DNA from: Bryobacterales bacterium
GTDB lineage: Bacteria; Acidobacteriota; Terriglobia; Bryobacterales; Bryobacteraceae
NCBI GenBank assembly: GCA_020853155.1
Contig: JADYZL010000157.1
Location: forward strand, 1 to 5,757
Direction: 5' to 3'
Length of the DNA stretch: 5,757 bases
The notes under the pieces are model-generated. The model saw nothing but the letters and a program-made list of their open reading frames with translations, had not been told where the DNA came from and did not search any database. Made by a program: the position numbers and the translations under genes. Positions within the stretch are counted from its first letter, which is position 1; every line of letters starts with the position of its first letter. This document shows, in pieces, positions 1-5,173 of this stretch.

Positions 1-1007
1 CGCTCCACCAATCCGCGGAAGAAGCGGAGGATGACCGTGGCGTAGCGGGCGTTGGTTTCGAGCGAGAGGCCAAGGGCGGCGGCGAAGCCGAGATGGGTCC
101 GCTCGCGCTTAGGGGATATGGCAACACCCATCAGCCAGCGATCTTTCCCATTGACGGATTCGAGCGTGGGCGTCACGGTGGTGGTTTGGCGCTTCCCCTC
201 GCGCTCATACACGACGGTAATCGGGTTGCCCTTGTTCTCTTCGACCAGTTTAGGCAGGCCGTAACTCGAACGGATCGGCGTTCCATTCGCGGAAACGATC
301 ACGTCGCCATCCTGCAAACCCGCCTTTTCCGCCGCCGAGCCCGCCCGGACGGAGCCCACTTCCACGTCGTTGTCTTCCTGCCAGCCCGCCGTGCCAATAC
401 CCAATGTTTCGTCCAGGCCGGGGGTGAGGTTGGTTTTCAGCGTTCCCCCGCCGCGTTCCACGGTAACGGGGATAGTCCGGTTGGCATTGAAGCTTTCCGC
501 CTCTTTGAGGTCGTCCCAGCTCGGGTTCTTGCGCCCATCGATTTCAATGACGCGATCCCCCTTCTGGATTCCCGCTTTCGCCGCCGGGGAACCCTGGTCC
601 ACCCAGCCGATGACCGCCTGCATGTAGGAATCCGACGGCTTATAGTACCGGACCATGTAGAGGCCGGTGAGCAGCGCCACGGCCAGAATCACGTTCATGA
701 GCGGACCAGCGAAGACGATAATCAGCCGCTGCCATCTCGGTTTATTTGAGAATGCGCGGGGATCCTCGGAAGGCCCTTCCCCTGGCTGCTCCCCGGTCAT
801 CTTGACGTACCCGCCGAAGAGGATCGCGGAGAACCGGAAATCGGTTTCACCGCGGCGGAAGCCGAACAGCCGCGGGCCGAAGCCTACGCTGAAGACATCC
901 ACTTTCACGTCGCACAGCACCGCCGCCCAGTAATGGCCCAGCTCATGGATGATGATCATCACCCCGAGCAGGACGAGCAGCCACCAGAAACTCTCGAAAA
1001 ATTCCAT
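1..1007 (-). CDS. rseP: RseP-like site-2 intramembrane zinc metalloprotease (M50), C-terminus cut by window edge
   Basis: Membrane-embedded zinc protease that cuts anti-sigma factors and leftover signal peptides within the inner membrane. The visible 335 residues start MEFFESFWWLLVLLGVM. The first membrane helix carries the zinc-binding motif HELGH at residues 21-25. A FGGYVKM segment (64-70) matches the membrane re-entrant loop, and a second hydrophobic helix with AGPLMNVILA lies at about 95-119. Two PDZ domains follow at about 129-195 and 213-285, each with the repeated pattern GSxAxKAG(I/L)Q(K/D)GD. Two PDZ domains match the RseP type rather than single-PDZ homologues. The third helix with the second zinc-ligand motif (NxxPxPxLDG) lies beyond position 1, so roughly 100 residues are missing; this is window truncation, not gene damage. 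The ATG at 1007 has a GAAGG 10 nt upstream (1018-1022). It lies 74 nt behind dxr in the same direction, probably co-transcribed. No frameshift is seen. Confidence 0.95.
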   Translation of the reverse strand, partial: MEFFESFWWLLVLLGVMIIIHELGHYWAAVLCDVKVDVFSVGFGPRLFGFRRGETDFRFSAILFGGYVKMTGEQPGEGPSEDPRAFSNKPRWQRLIIVFAGPLMNVILAVALLTGLYMVRYYKPSDSYMQAVIGWVDQGSPAAKAGIQKGDRVIEIDGRKNPSWDDLKEAESFNANRTIPVTVERGGGTLKTNLTPGLDETLGIGTAGWQEDNDVEVGSVRAGSAAEKAGLQDGDVIVSANGTPIRSSYGLPKLVEENKGNPITVVYEREGKRQTTTVTPTLESVNGKDRWLMGVAISPKRERTHLGFAAALGLSLETNARYATVILRFFRGLVE

Positions 1008-1064
1008 AATTCCGTTGCCTTCAGGCAGATCCCATCCGATTCACGCCTTGATGCTCCGCGGCTG

Positions 1065-1079
1065 GGTTCGCCGCGAACC
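1065..1079 (-). repeat. Short hairpin just after dxr stop codon
   Basis: GGTTCG at 1065-1070 and CGAACC at 1074-1079 form a perfect 6-bp stem with a 3-nt loop, starting 2 nt after the dxr stop in the dxr–rseP spacer. No T-tract follows on the minus strand, so it is not a convincing intrinsic terminator. It might stabilise the upstream mRNA or mark an RNA processing point between dxr and rseP. A stem this short can arise by chance in GC-rich DNA. Confidence 0.3.
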
Positions 1080-1081
1080 GT

Positions 1082-2263
1082 TCAAACCGCAGTGGACGCC
1101 GATTGCGTCACCAGCGATGCAGCCACGCGCCGCGCCTCCTGGTCCATTTGAAGCACATCGTCCACGCTCTCCAGGCTTCGTCCCGGAACGCGGTTGAGCG
1201 TCTCTTCTACTATGGACGCAATTTCTAGAAAAGAGATCCGCTCTTTCAGAAAAGACTCGACGGCAATCTCATCGGCGGCATTCAGAATACAAGTAGACGC
1301 GCCGCCGGCCGATTGCGCTTCGTAGGCGAGGCGGAGAAGGGGGAACTTCGTGTAGTCCGGCGGTGAGAAAGACCAGGTGCGCGCCTCCCGCCAGTCGATT
1401 CGCGGCACCGGGGCTTCATCCCGGTCCGGCCAAGTCATGGCGTACTGGATGGGCATGCGCATGTCCGTGGCGCAGATCTGGGCGATCACGCTGCCATCGG
1501 AATACTCGACCATCGCATGGACGCTCGATTGGGGGTGAACCACGACTTCCACCATGGAAGGCGGCAGCCCGAAAAGCCAGCACGCCTCGATGACCTCAAA
1601 GCCTTTGTTCATGAGAGTCGCGGAATCGACCGTGATGCGCGGCCCCATCTTCCATGTAGGGTGGTTGAGCGCCTGGGCCGGAGTGACGGAGGCCATGGCT
1701 TCGAGAGGTGTTTCGCGGAACGGGCCGCCCGATGCCGTAAGAATCAGCTTACGTACGTCTTTCCGATCACCCGCACGCAGGCACTGATGAGCACCGTTAT
1801 GTTCGCTATCGACGGGAATCAACTCGGCGCGATGGCGCTCCACGGCGCGCGTCACCAGTTCCCCGGCGGTGACCATTGTTTCTTTGTTGGCCAGGCCCAC
1901 GCGCTTCCCGGCCTGAATGGCGGCATAGGTGGCGGGAAGCCCGGCAACGCCGACGATGGCGGAGATGAGAATTTCGGTCTCCGGGGCCGAAGCTACAGCT
2001 TCCTGGGCCATTCGCCCCACTTCCAGCGGGGGCCGGTGCGAGGCGGCTTGCGCCGATAGCCGCTCGCTCAACTCCGCTCGCACTGTATCGTCCGCCACAA
2101 CGGCGACGGCGGGACGGAACTCCGCAATCTGACCTGCCAGCAACTCCGCATTCCGGCCGGCCACGAGCGCATGCACCCTGTACTTGTCGGGATTCCGGCG
2201 GATGATATCGAGCGTGCTGGCGCCGATCGAGCCGGTGCTGCCAAGGATGGTTACGAATTTCAT
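1082..2263 (-). CDS. dxr: 1-deoxy-D-xylulose 5-phosphate reductoisomerase (MEP isoprenoid pathway)
   Basis: Cytoplasmic enzyme that converts 1-deoxy-D-xylulose 5-phosphate to 2-C-methyl-D-erythritol 4-phosphate with NADPH and a divalent metal; target of fosmidomycin. The 393 residues match the usual family length. The N-terminal Rossmann motif GSTGSIG is at 8-14, LANKETMV at 124-131, the metal-site segment PVDSEH at 150-155 (D152, E154), TASGGPFRETP at 176-186, the flexible-loop HPTWKMG at 201-207 and SATLMNKGFEVIEA at 214-227 (N219, K220, third metal ligand E223). All match E. coli residues with a constant offset of 8. After SEH the sequence is NGAHQCL, where E. coli has NAIFQSL. I chose the ATG at 2263 because MKFVTILGSTGSIG is the normal family N-terminus; the frame stays open to 2644, but that extension has no family character and would overlap the plus-strand gene. 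No clear Shine-Dalgarno precedes the ATG. rseP follows after 74 nt. Confidence 0.97.
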   Translation of the reverse strand: MKFVTILGSTGSIGASTLDIIRRNPDKYRVHALVAGRNAELLAGQIAEFRPAVAVVADDTVRAELSERLSAQAASHRPPLEVGRMAQEAVASAPETEILISAIVGVAGLPATYAAIQAGKRVGLANKETMVTAGELVTRAVERHRAELIPVDSEHNGAHQCLRAGDRKDVRKLILTASGGPFRETPLEAMASVTPAQALNHPTWKMGPRITVDSATLMNKGFEVIEACWLFGLPPSMVEVVVHPQSSVHAMVEYSDGSVIAQICATDMRMPIQYAMTWPDRDEAPVPRIDWREARTWSFSPPDYTKFPLLRLAYEAQSAGGASTCILNAADEIAVESFLKERISFLEIASIVEETLNRVPGRSLESVDDVLQMDQEARRVAASLVTQSASTAV

Positions 2264-2315
2264 GAGAGATGAGAGTGCGTCGATCCCGAAAAGGCGTCGC
2301 TCCGGAACATGAGAC

Positions 2316-2341
2316 GGCAGGCCCTGCCCGCCGGGCGGCAG
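2316..2341 (-). repeat. Three-part repeat able to form alternative hairpins in the dxr leader
   Basis: Read on the minus strand, CTGCC (2341-2337), GGCAG (2328-2324) and CTGCC (2320-2316) lie in a row. The middle copy can pair with either neighbour, through an 8-nt or a 3-nt loop, but not with both. A third option, GCCC-GGC-GGGC (2336-2326), overlaps the first. If transcription starts near 2354 this lies in the first part of the dxr leader, about 50-80 nt before the ATG. Mutually exclusive hairpins could affect translation or elongation, but no T-tract or known riboswitch pattern is present and the high GC content makes such pairings easy to find. Confidence 0.3.
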
Positions 2342-2360
2342 CGGGAGAACTCTGACGTCT

Positions 2361-2366
2361 ATTGTA
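2361..2366 (-). promoter_or_regulatory. Candidate -10 element of the dxr promoter
   Basis: On the minus strand the hexamer is TACAAT, one base from the sigma-70 consensus TATAAT, and stands out in a very GC-rich intergenic region. It would put the start of transcription near 2354 and give dxr a leader of about 90 nt. No TTGACA-like -35 is seen at normal spacing (the position reads GCGCCG, inside a palindrome), and there is no extended TGn. The promoter would therefore be weak, activator-dependent, or not real. Confidence 0.4.
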
Positions 2367-2376
2367 GCGGAGTGCG

Positions 2377-2398
2377 ATCGAGGCGGCGCCGCTTCGAT
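2377..2398. promoter_or_regulatory. 22-bp near-perfect palindrome, candidate operator in the dxr/lipoprotein divergent region
   Basis: Half-sites ATCGAGGCGGC (2377-2387) and GCCGCTTCGAT (2388-2398) are reverse complements at 10 of 11 positions; only the pair 2382 G / 2393 T breaks the symmetry. There is no central spacer, as expected for a DNA-level dyad bound by a dimeric regulator more than for an RNA hairpin. It lies upstream of both divergent genes and covers the place where the -35 of the candidate dxr promoter (TACAAT at 2361-2366) should be. I do not recognise the regulator. A chance palindrome in GC-rich DNA cannot be excluded. Confidence 0.45.
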
Positions 2399-2474
2399 AC
2401 CCCGCCCCGGAAGCGGCCGCACTTGCGGCGTGGCCGGCTGCGCGCACGGCGTGGGTGGTGCGCCGCGCGGAATT

Positions 2475-2482
2475 GATAGAGT
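2475..2482 (+). promoter_or_regulatory. Weak candidate extended -10 for the plus-strand lipoprotein gene
   Basis: TGATAGAGT-type sequence: the TG at 2474-2475 precedes TAGAGT (2477-2482), which matches 4 of 6 bases of TATAAT and keeps the TGn extension. It would start transcription close to 2489, about 12 nt before the preferred ATG at 2501. There is no recognisable -35 in the GC-rich sequence upstream. It is listed only because it is the most AT-rich, promoter-like patch ahead of this gene. Confidence 0.2.
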
Positions 2483-2490
2483 ATGGAACT

Positions 2491-2495
2491 GGTGA
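2491..2495 (+). promoter_or_regulatory. Ribosome binding site deciding the lipoprotein start
   Basis: GGTGA lies 5 nt before the ATG at 2501 and supports that start over the in-frame ATG at 2483. The upstream ATG has only TAGAG at 2 nt distance, and would place charged or polar residues (MELVNP) ahead of the natural lysine-initiated signal peptide. Confidence 0.5.
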
Positions 2496-2500
2496 ATCCA

Positions 2501-3172
2501 ATGAAATCCAGCATCCTCTGTTTCTTCTCCGCAACGCTGCCGCTTCTGCTTCTGCTCTCCGCGTCCTGCTCGAAACCGGCGGCGCCCGCTCCCGAGGAGC
2601 CGCCCTCGCGTGGTGAGCGCGACCGCTTGATGAGCGAACTGCATGCCACGCGCAAAGTGCTTCTGGATGCCATTGCGGCGGTGAGCGATGAGAAATTGAA
2701 GACGGCAGCGGGCGAGAACCAGCCTTCGCCCTCCGAAGCCGTGGAAGCCCTGATTATCCGGGAGCGGAATCTATTGACCGCGATGGGCGGCGCCACGCTG
2801 AGCACGGAGTCCACGCCGGCAGAACCGAAGGATCTCTCTCCAGAGCAACGGCAGGAGAGGGCGCGAGAACTCGCCGCGAAGATCGCGAATACCGTAACGG
2901 CCTGCGTGGACAAGATCGGCATCGACGGCTTCCGCGTGCTGCCGAATCCGGCAGGGCTCGATGGGGCGAATCTCAGCCAGGGTTTCAAGGCCACGCGCGA
3001 CGCCAACATCGTCTTCGTCCGGGAAACCAACTACAGCCTGGACCGCCGCATCGTGAAGGACGATGCGTGCGGCGACATGAACCTGGCCACGGCGCTGATG
3101 CTGCAATCCGCGCTGACGGACAAGGCGGCGGAATTGGTGAAAGCGGCGGGGGCGGTGAAGGCGACGAAGTAG
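2501..3172 (+). CDS. Putative lipoprotein with a weak, degenerate DinB-like pattern; function unknown
   Basis: The 223-residue product starts with K2, a hydrophobic run (about 5-21, including five leucines) and C23 in LLSASC, a lipoprotein-type signal; the -3 residue is Ser rather than the usual Leu, so the lipobox is imperfect. A Pro/Ala-rich linker (26-36) follows. Residues 40-95 (ERDRLMSELHATRKVLLDAI, then VSDEKL, SPSEAVEALIIRERNLL) resemble the first two helices of DinB/YfiT-type four-helix proteins. A later stretch (170-213) ending in a long alanine-rich helix resembles their end. The position where DinB proteins usually have the second-helix histidine is A83 in EALIIRE, and the mature protein has only one His (H48), so a metal site is unlikely. 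C135 and C190 could form a disulfide. I prefer ATG 2501 (GGTGA at 2491-2495) over ATG 2483, which adds six residues and has a poorer ribosome site. It is the only plus-strand gene here. The DinB link is an inference from pattern, not a firm assignment. Confidence 0.8.
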   Translation: MKSSILCFFSATLPLLLLLSASCSKPAAPAPEEPPSRGERDRLMSELHATRKVLLDAIAAVSDEKLKTAAGENQPSPSEAVEALIIRERNLLTAMGGATLSTESTPAEPKDLSPEQRQERARELAAKIANTVTACVDKIGIDGFRVLPNPAGLDGANLSQGFKATRDANIVFVRETNYSLDRRIVKDDACGDMNLATALMLQSALTDKAAELVKAAGAVKATK

Positions 3173-3194
3173 CTTCGGCGGGAGTTCCGCGAAG
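3173..3194. terminator. Hairpin after the lipoprotein gene, possible terminator without T-tract
   Basis: It begins directly after the TAG stop. CTTCG (3173-3177) pairs with CGAAG (3190-3194) and CGG (3179-3181) pairs with CCG (3187-3189), with G3178 bulged and a GAGTT loop. No run of T follows on either strand, so efficient intrinsic termination is doubtful. The placement between two convergent genes is what would be expected of a shared terminator or an mRNA end-stabilising hairpin. Confidence 0.35.
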
Positions 3195-3203
3195 GAAGGC
3201 CGC

Positions 3204-3231
3204 ACACGCTCTCCGTGTATTGCACCGGTGC
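3204..3231. repeat. Two adjacent inverted repeats at the convergent gene ends
   Basis: ACACG (3204-3208) and CGTGT (3214-3218) form a perfect 5-bp stem around a CTCTC loop. Four bases further on, GCACCGGTGC (3222-3231) is a perfect 10-bp palindrome touching the prmC stop codon. With the hairpin at 3173-3194 these occupy most of the 59-nt convergent gap. A role in ending transcription from one or both sides is possible; no T-tract is present. Confidence 0.3.
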
Positions 3232-4065
3232 TTACGGTGTCTTGCGGGCGGCGATCACGCGGGGCCAGCCGGCCAGGTCGTCCACCACTTCCAGATTCTC
3301 CCAGGCCGGCCAGCTCAACATTTCCCTGACGGCATCGAGCCCCTGGTAACCCAGTTCGAAGAGGATCCAGCCGTGCGGGCGAAGTGCCCAAAGGGCTTGG
3401 CCCACCACCTGCCGGTAAGGCTCCACGCCCGATTCGCCGCCGTAGAGGGCCAGTGCCGGTTCATGCTCCCGGACTTCCCGCTGCAAGACCGCCCCGTCTC
3501 CAAGAGGGACATACGGAGGATTGCACAGGATTAAATCCACGCTGCGGGCGCGCAGCGCGGAACCAAAATCCGCGCAATGCAGGGTCACGGGCGCCGTCAG
3601 TTTCGTCGCGTTGTACCGGGCGACATCGAGCGCTTCCGCGGAAAGGTCGCAGAGGTGCGTGGGAGCGCCGCTTTCGAGGTGATAGCTAATGCCGATCGCT
3701 CCGGAACCGCAGCCGATATCGATGGCGCATTCAGCCTTGGGGACCAGACGCAGAGCGGTTTCAACGAGGTGTTCCGTTTCCGGGCGGGGGATGAGCACCG
3801 CGCTCGACACGAAGAAATCCCGCCCATAGAACTCCTGGCGGCTGGTGATGTATTGGGTAGGCTTGCCCTCCATCCGCTCGTGCAGATAGCGGCCGTAGTG
3901 AATCCAGGCCGGCTGCGAAAGTTCTTCGTCCGAGTGGGCGTACAAGTAGGGCTTGTCCTTGCCGAGAGCGTGGCAAAGGAGAACTTCGGCGGTGAGGCGG
4001 GCGGGGGAGACACCCGCCTCTTCAAGAAGCTTTGAGCCCCGCTGGAGAGCCGTTTTTAGTTCCAT
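3232..4065 (-). CDS. prmC: Peptide chain release factor N5-glutamine methyltransferase
   Basis: S-adenosylmethionine-dependent enzyme that methylates the glutamine of the GGQ motif in release factors 1 and 2, improving termination. The 277 residues match the family. An N-terminal helical substrate-binding domain (about 1-75) ends in GKPTQYI (67-73), followed by QEFYGRDF (77-84) and the family signature IPRPETEHLVE (92-102). The SAM-binding loop is DIGCGSGAIGI (116-126), the acidic residue at the end of the next strand is in LCDLS (138-142), and the catalytic glutamine-binding NPPY is at 182-185, directly after DLILC. This NPPY with the PRPETE signature separates PrmC from DNA methylases. The ATG lies inside the end of prfA, giving a 44-nt overlap in another frame, so translation is probably coupled to that of its substrate RF1. 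Only a weak ribosome site (CGGA) is visible. It ends in a TAA and faces the lipoprotein gene across 59 nt. Confidence 0.97.
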   Translation of the reverse strand: MELKTALQRGSKLLEEAGVSPARLTAEVLLCHALGKDKPYLYAHSDEELSQPAWIHYGRYLHERMEGKPTQYITSRQEFYGRDFFVSSAVLIPRPETEHLVETALRLVPKAECAIDIGCGSGAIGISYHLESGAPTHLCDLSAEALDVARYNATKLTAPVTLHCADFGSALRARSVDLILCNPPYVPLGDGAVLQREVREHEPALALYGGESGVEPYRQVVGQALWALRPHGWILFELGYQGLDAVREMLSWPAWENLEVVDDLAGWPRVIAARKTP

Positions 4066-5149
4066 TGGATCCGTCGCCGGCAGCCTGCGCCTTCAACTTC
4101 TCCGCCTGGAAATGGGTGTTGAGGGCAGAGACGATGGATTCGAGACGCCCTTCCATGATGAGGTCCAACTGGTAGAGCGTCAAGCCGATGCGATGATCGG
4201 TGAAGCGGTTCTGCGGGAAATTGTAGGTGCGAATCTTCTCGCTTCGGTCTCCGCTGCCCACCATACTCTTGCGCTCCGCGCCAATGGCCGCGTTCTGCCG
4301 TTCCAGCTCCATCTCGTAAAGCCGGGAGCGCAGCACGCGCATCGCCTTGGCGCGATTCTTGATCTGGGATTTTTCGTCCTGGCAGCTTACCACCGTGTTC
4401 GTGGGCAGGTGCGTGATGCGGACCGCGGAATAGGTGGTATTCACCGATTGACCGCCGGGGCCAGAGGAGCAAAAGGTGTCCACGCGGATGTCTTTTTCCT
4501 GAATGTCGATCTCGACATCGTCGGCTTCGGGCAGCACGGCCACGGTGATGGCAGAGGTATGCACGCGGCCCTGCGTTTCCGTTTCCGGCACGCGCTGCAC
4601 GCGGTGGACGCCACTCTCATACTTCAGCTTGCTGAAGACCTTGTCGCCGGAAATGAGCGCGATCACTTCCTTCATGCCGCCGACGGAGGATTCGCTGAGG
4701 TCGGTGATCTCCACCTTCCAGCGGCGTTCCTCGGCGTAGCGGGTGTACATCCGGAAAATCTCGCCGGCAAAGAGCGTAGCCTCGTCGCCACCGGTTCCCG
4801 CGCGAATTTCAAGCACCACGTTGCGCTCGTCATTCGGATCTTTCGGAAGCAGCAGCAGCTTGAGTTCGTCTTCGATCTCCCCGAGGCGTGGCTCGAGTTC
4901 GGCGGCTTCTTCCGTGGCCATTTCCCGAATGTCGGCATCGCCTTCGAGCATCATCTGGCGGGCCTGCTGGAGATTCTCGTTCACCTGCTTCCATTCGCGA
5001 TATTTGGCCACCACCTCTTCGAGGTCGCGGTGCCGCTTGGCCACCTTGGTGTACTCCGCCTGATCCCCGATCAGGGCGGGGTCGCTCATCTGAACGGAGA
5101 GATCATCGAAGCTCGCTTCGAGTTCGGCGAGTTTTTGTGCGTATTGCAT
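4022..5149 (-). CDS. prfA: Peptide chain release factor 1
   Basis: Recognises UAA and UAG in the ribosomal A site and triggers release of the finished protein. The 375 residues comprise an N-terminal coiled-coil domain (about 1-100), the acidic-Gly segment RAGTGGDEA (116-124), the stop-codon recognition region with RVQRVPETETQGRVHTSA (183-200) and the catalytic loop SSGPGGQSVNTTYS (228-241), with GGQ at 232-234. The tripeptide PET at 188-190 is the PxT form that marks RF1; RF2 would show SPF. SGDRSEKIRTYNFPQNR (299-315) and TDHR are also conserved. The family is usually about 355-360 residues; the extra length is a polar tail (about 358-375), much of which overlaps the start of prmC. The N-terminus MQYAQKLAELEASFDDL fits the family, supporting the ATG at 5149, although no Shine-Dalgarno is evident in the 24-nt gap after the DUF1385 gene. 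Confidence 0.98.
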   Translation of the reverse strand: MQYAQKLAELEASFDDLSVQMSDPALIGDQAEYTKVAKRHRDLEEVVAKYREWKQVNENLQQARQMMLEGDADIREMATEEAAELEPRLGEIEDELKLLLLPKDPNDERNVVLEIRAGTGGDEATLFAGEIFRMYTRYAEERRWKVEITDLSESSVGGMKEVIALISGDKVFSKLKYESGVHRVQRVPETETQGRVHTSAITVAVLPEADDVEIDIQEKDIRVDTFCSSGPGGQSVNTTYSAVRITHLPTNTVVSCQDEKSQIKNRAKAMRVLRSRLYEMELERQNAAIGAERKSMVGSGDRSEKIRTYNFPQNRFTDHRIGLTLYQLDLIMEGRLESIVSALNTHFQAEKLKAQAAGDGSNGTKNGSPAGLKAS

Positions 5150-5173
5150 GTACTGGAATGATAGGAGCGCCGA

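Noticed and set aside
93..749. A 218-residue plus-strand open frame antisense to rseP
   Set aside because: It is a shadow of the rseP reading frame, with Arg-rich composition and no recognisable motif.
2413..2420. GCGGCCGC palindrome in the divergent region as an operator
   Set aside because: Only 8 bp, with mismatches on both sides; such sites are expected in this GC-rich stretch.
2264..2644. A 127-residue N-terminal extension of dxr in the open frame
   Set aside because: It is Arg/Pro-rich without family similarity, would overlap the start of the lipoprotein gene, and the protein already has a normal N-terminus at 2263.
2840..2900. Possible horizontally acquired insert carrying the lipoprotein gene between two core blocks
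   Set aside because: Base composition and codon style look like those of the neighbours, and there are no flanking repeats, integrase or tRNA.
2359..3030. A 223-residue minus-strand open frame opposite the lipoprotein gene
   Set aside because: It is Ser/Arg-rich, lacks motifs and a credible start, and runs into the dxr regulatory region; the plus-strand frame has a signal peptide and a ribosome site.
2771..3391. A 206-residue minus-strand open frame crossing the convergent gap
   Set aside because: It overlaps the ends of both prmC and the lipoprotein gene and shows the low-complexity Arg/Gly/Leu composition of shadow frames.
3953..5161. A 402-residue open frame on the plus strand, antisense to prfA and the start of prmC
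   Set aside because: It is the mirror of a strongly conserved gene in GC-rich DNA; its product is rich in His, Arg, Phe and Leu with no domain pattern, and prfA on the other strand is unambiguous.
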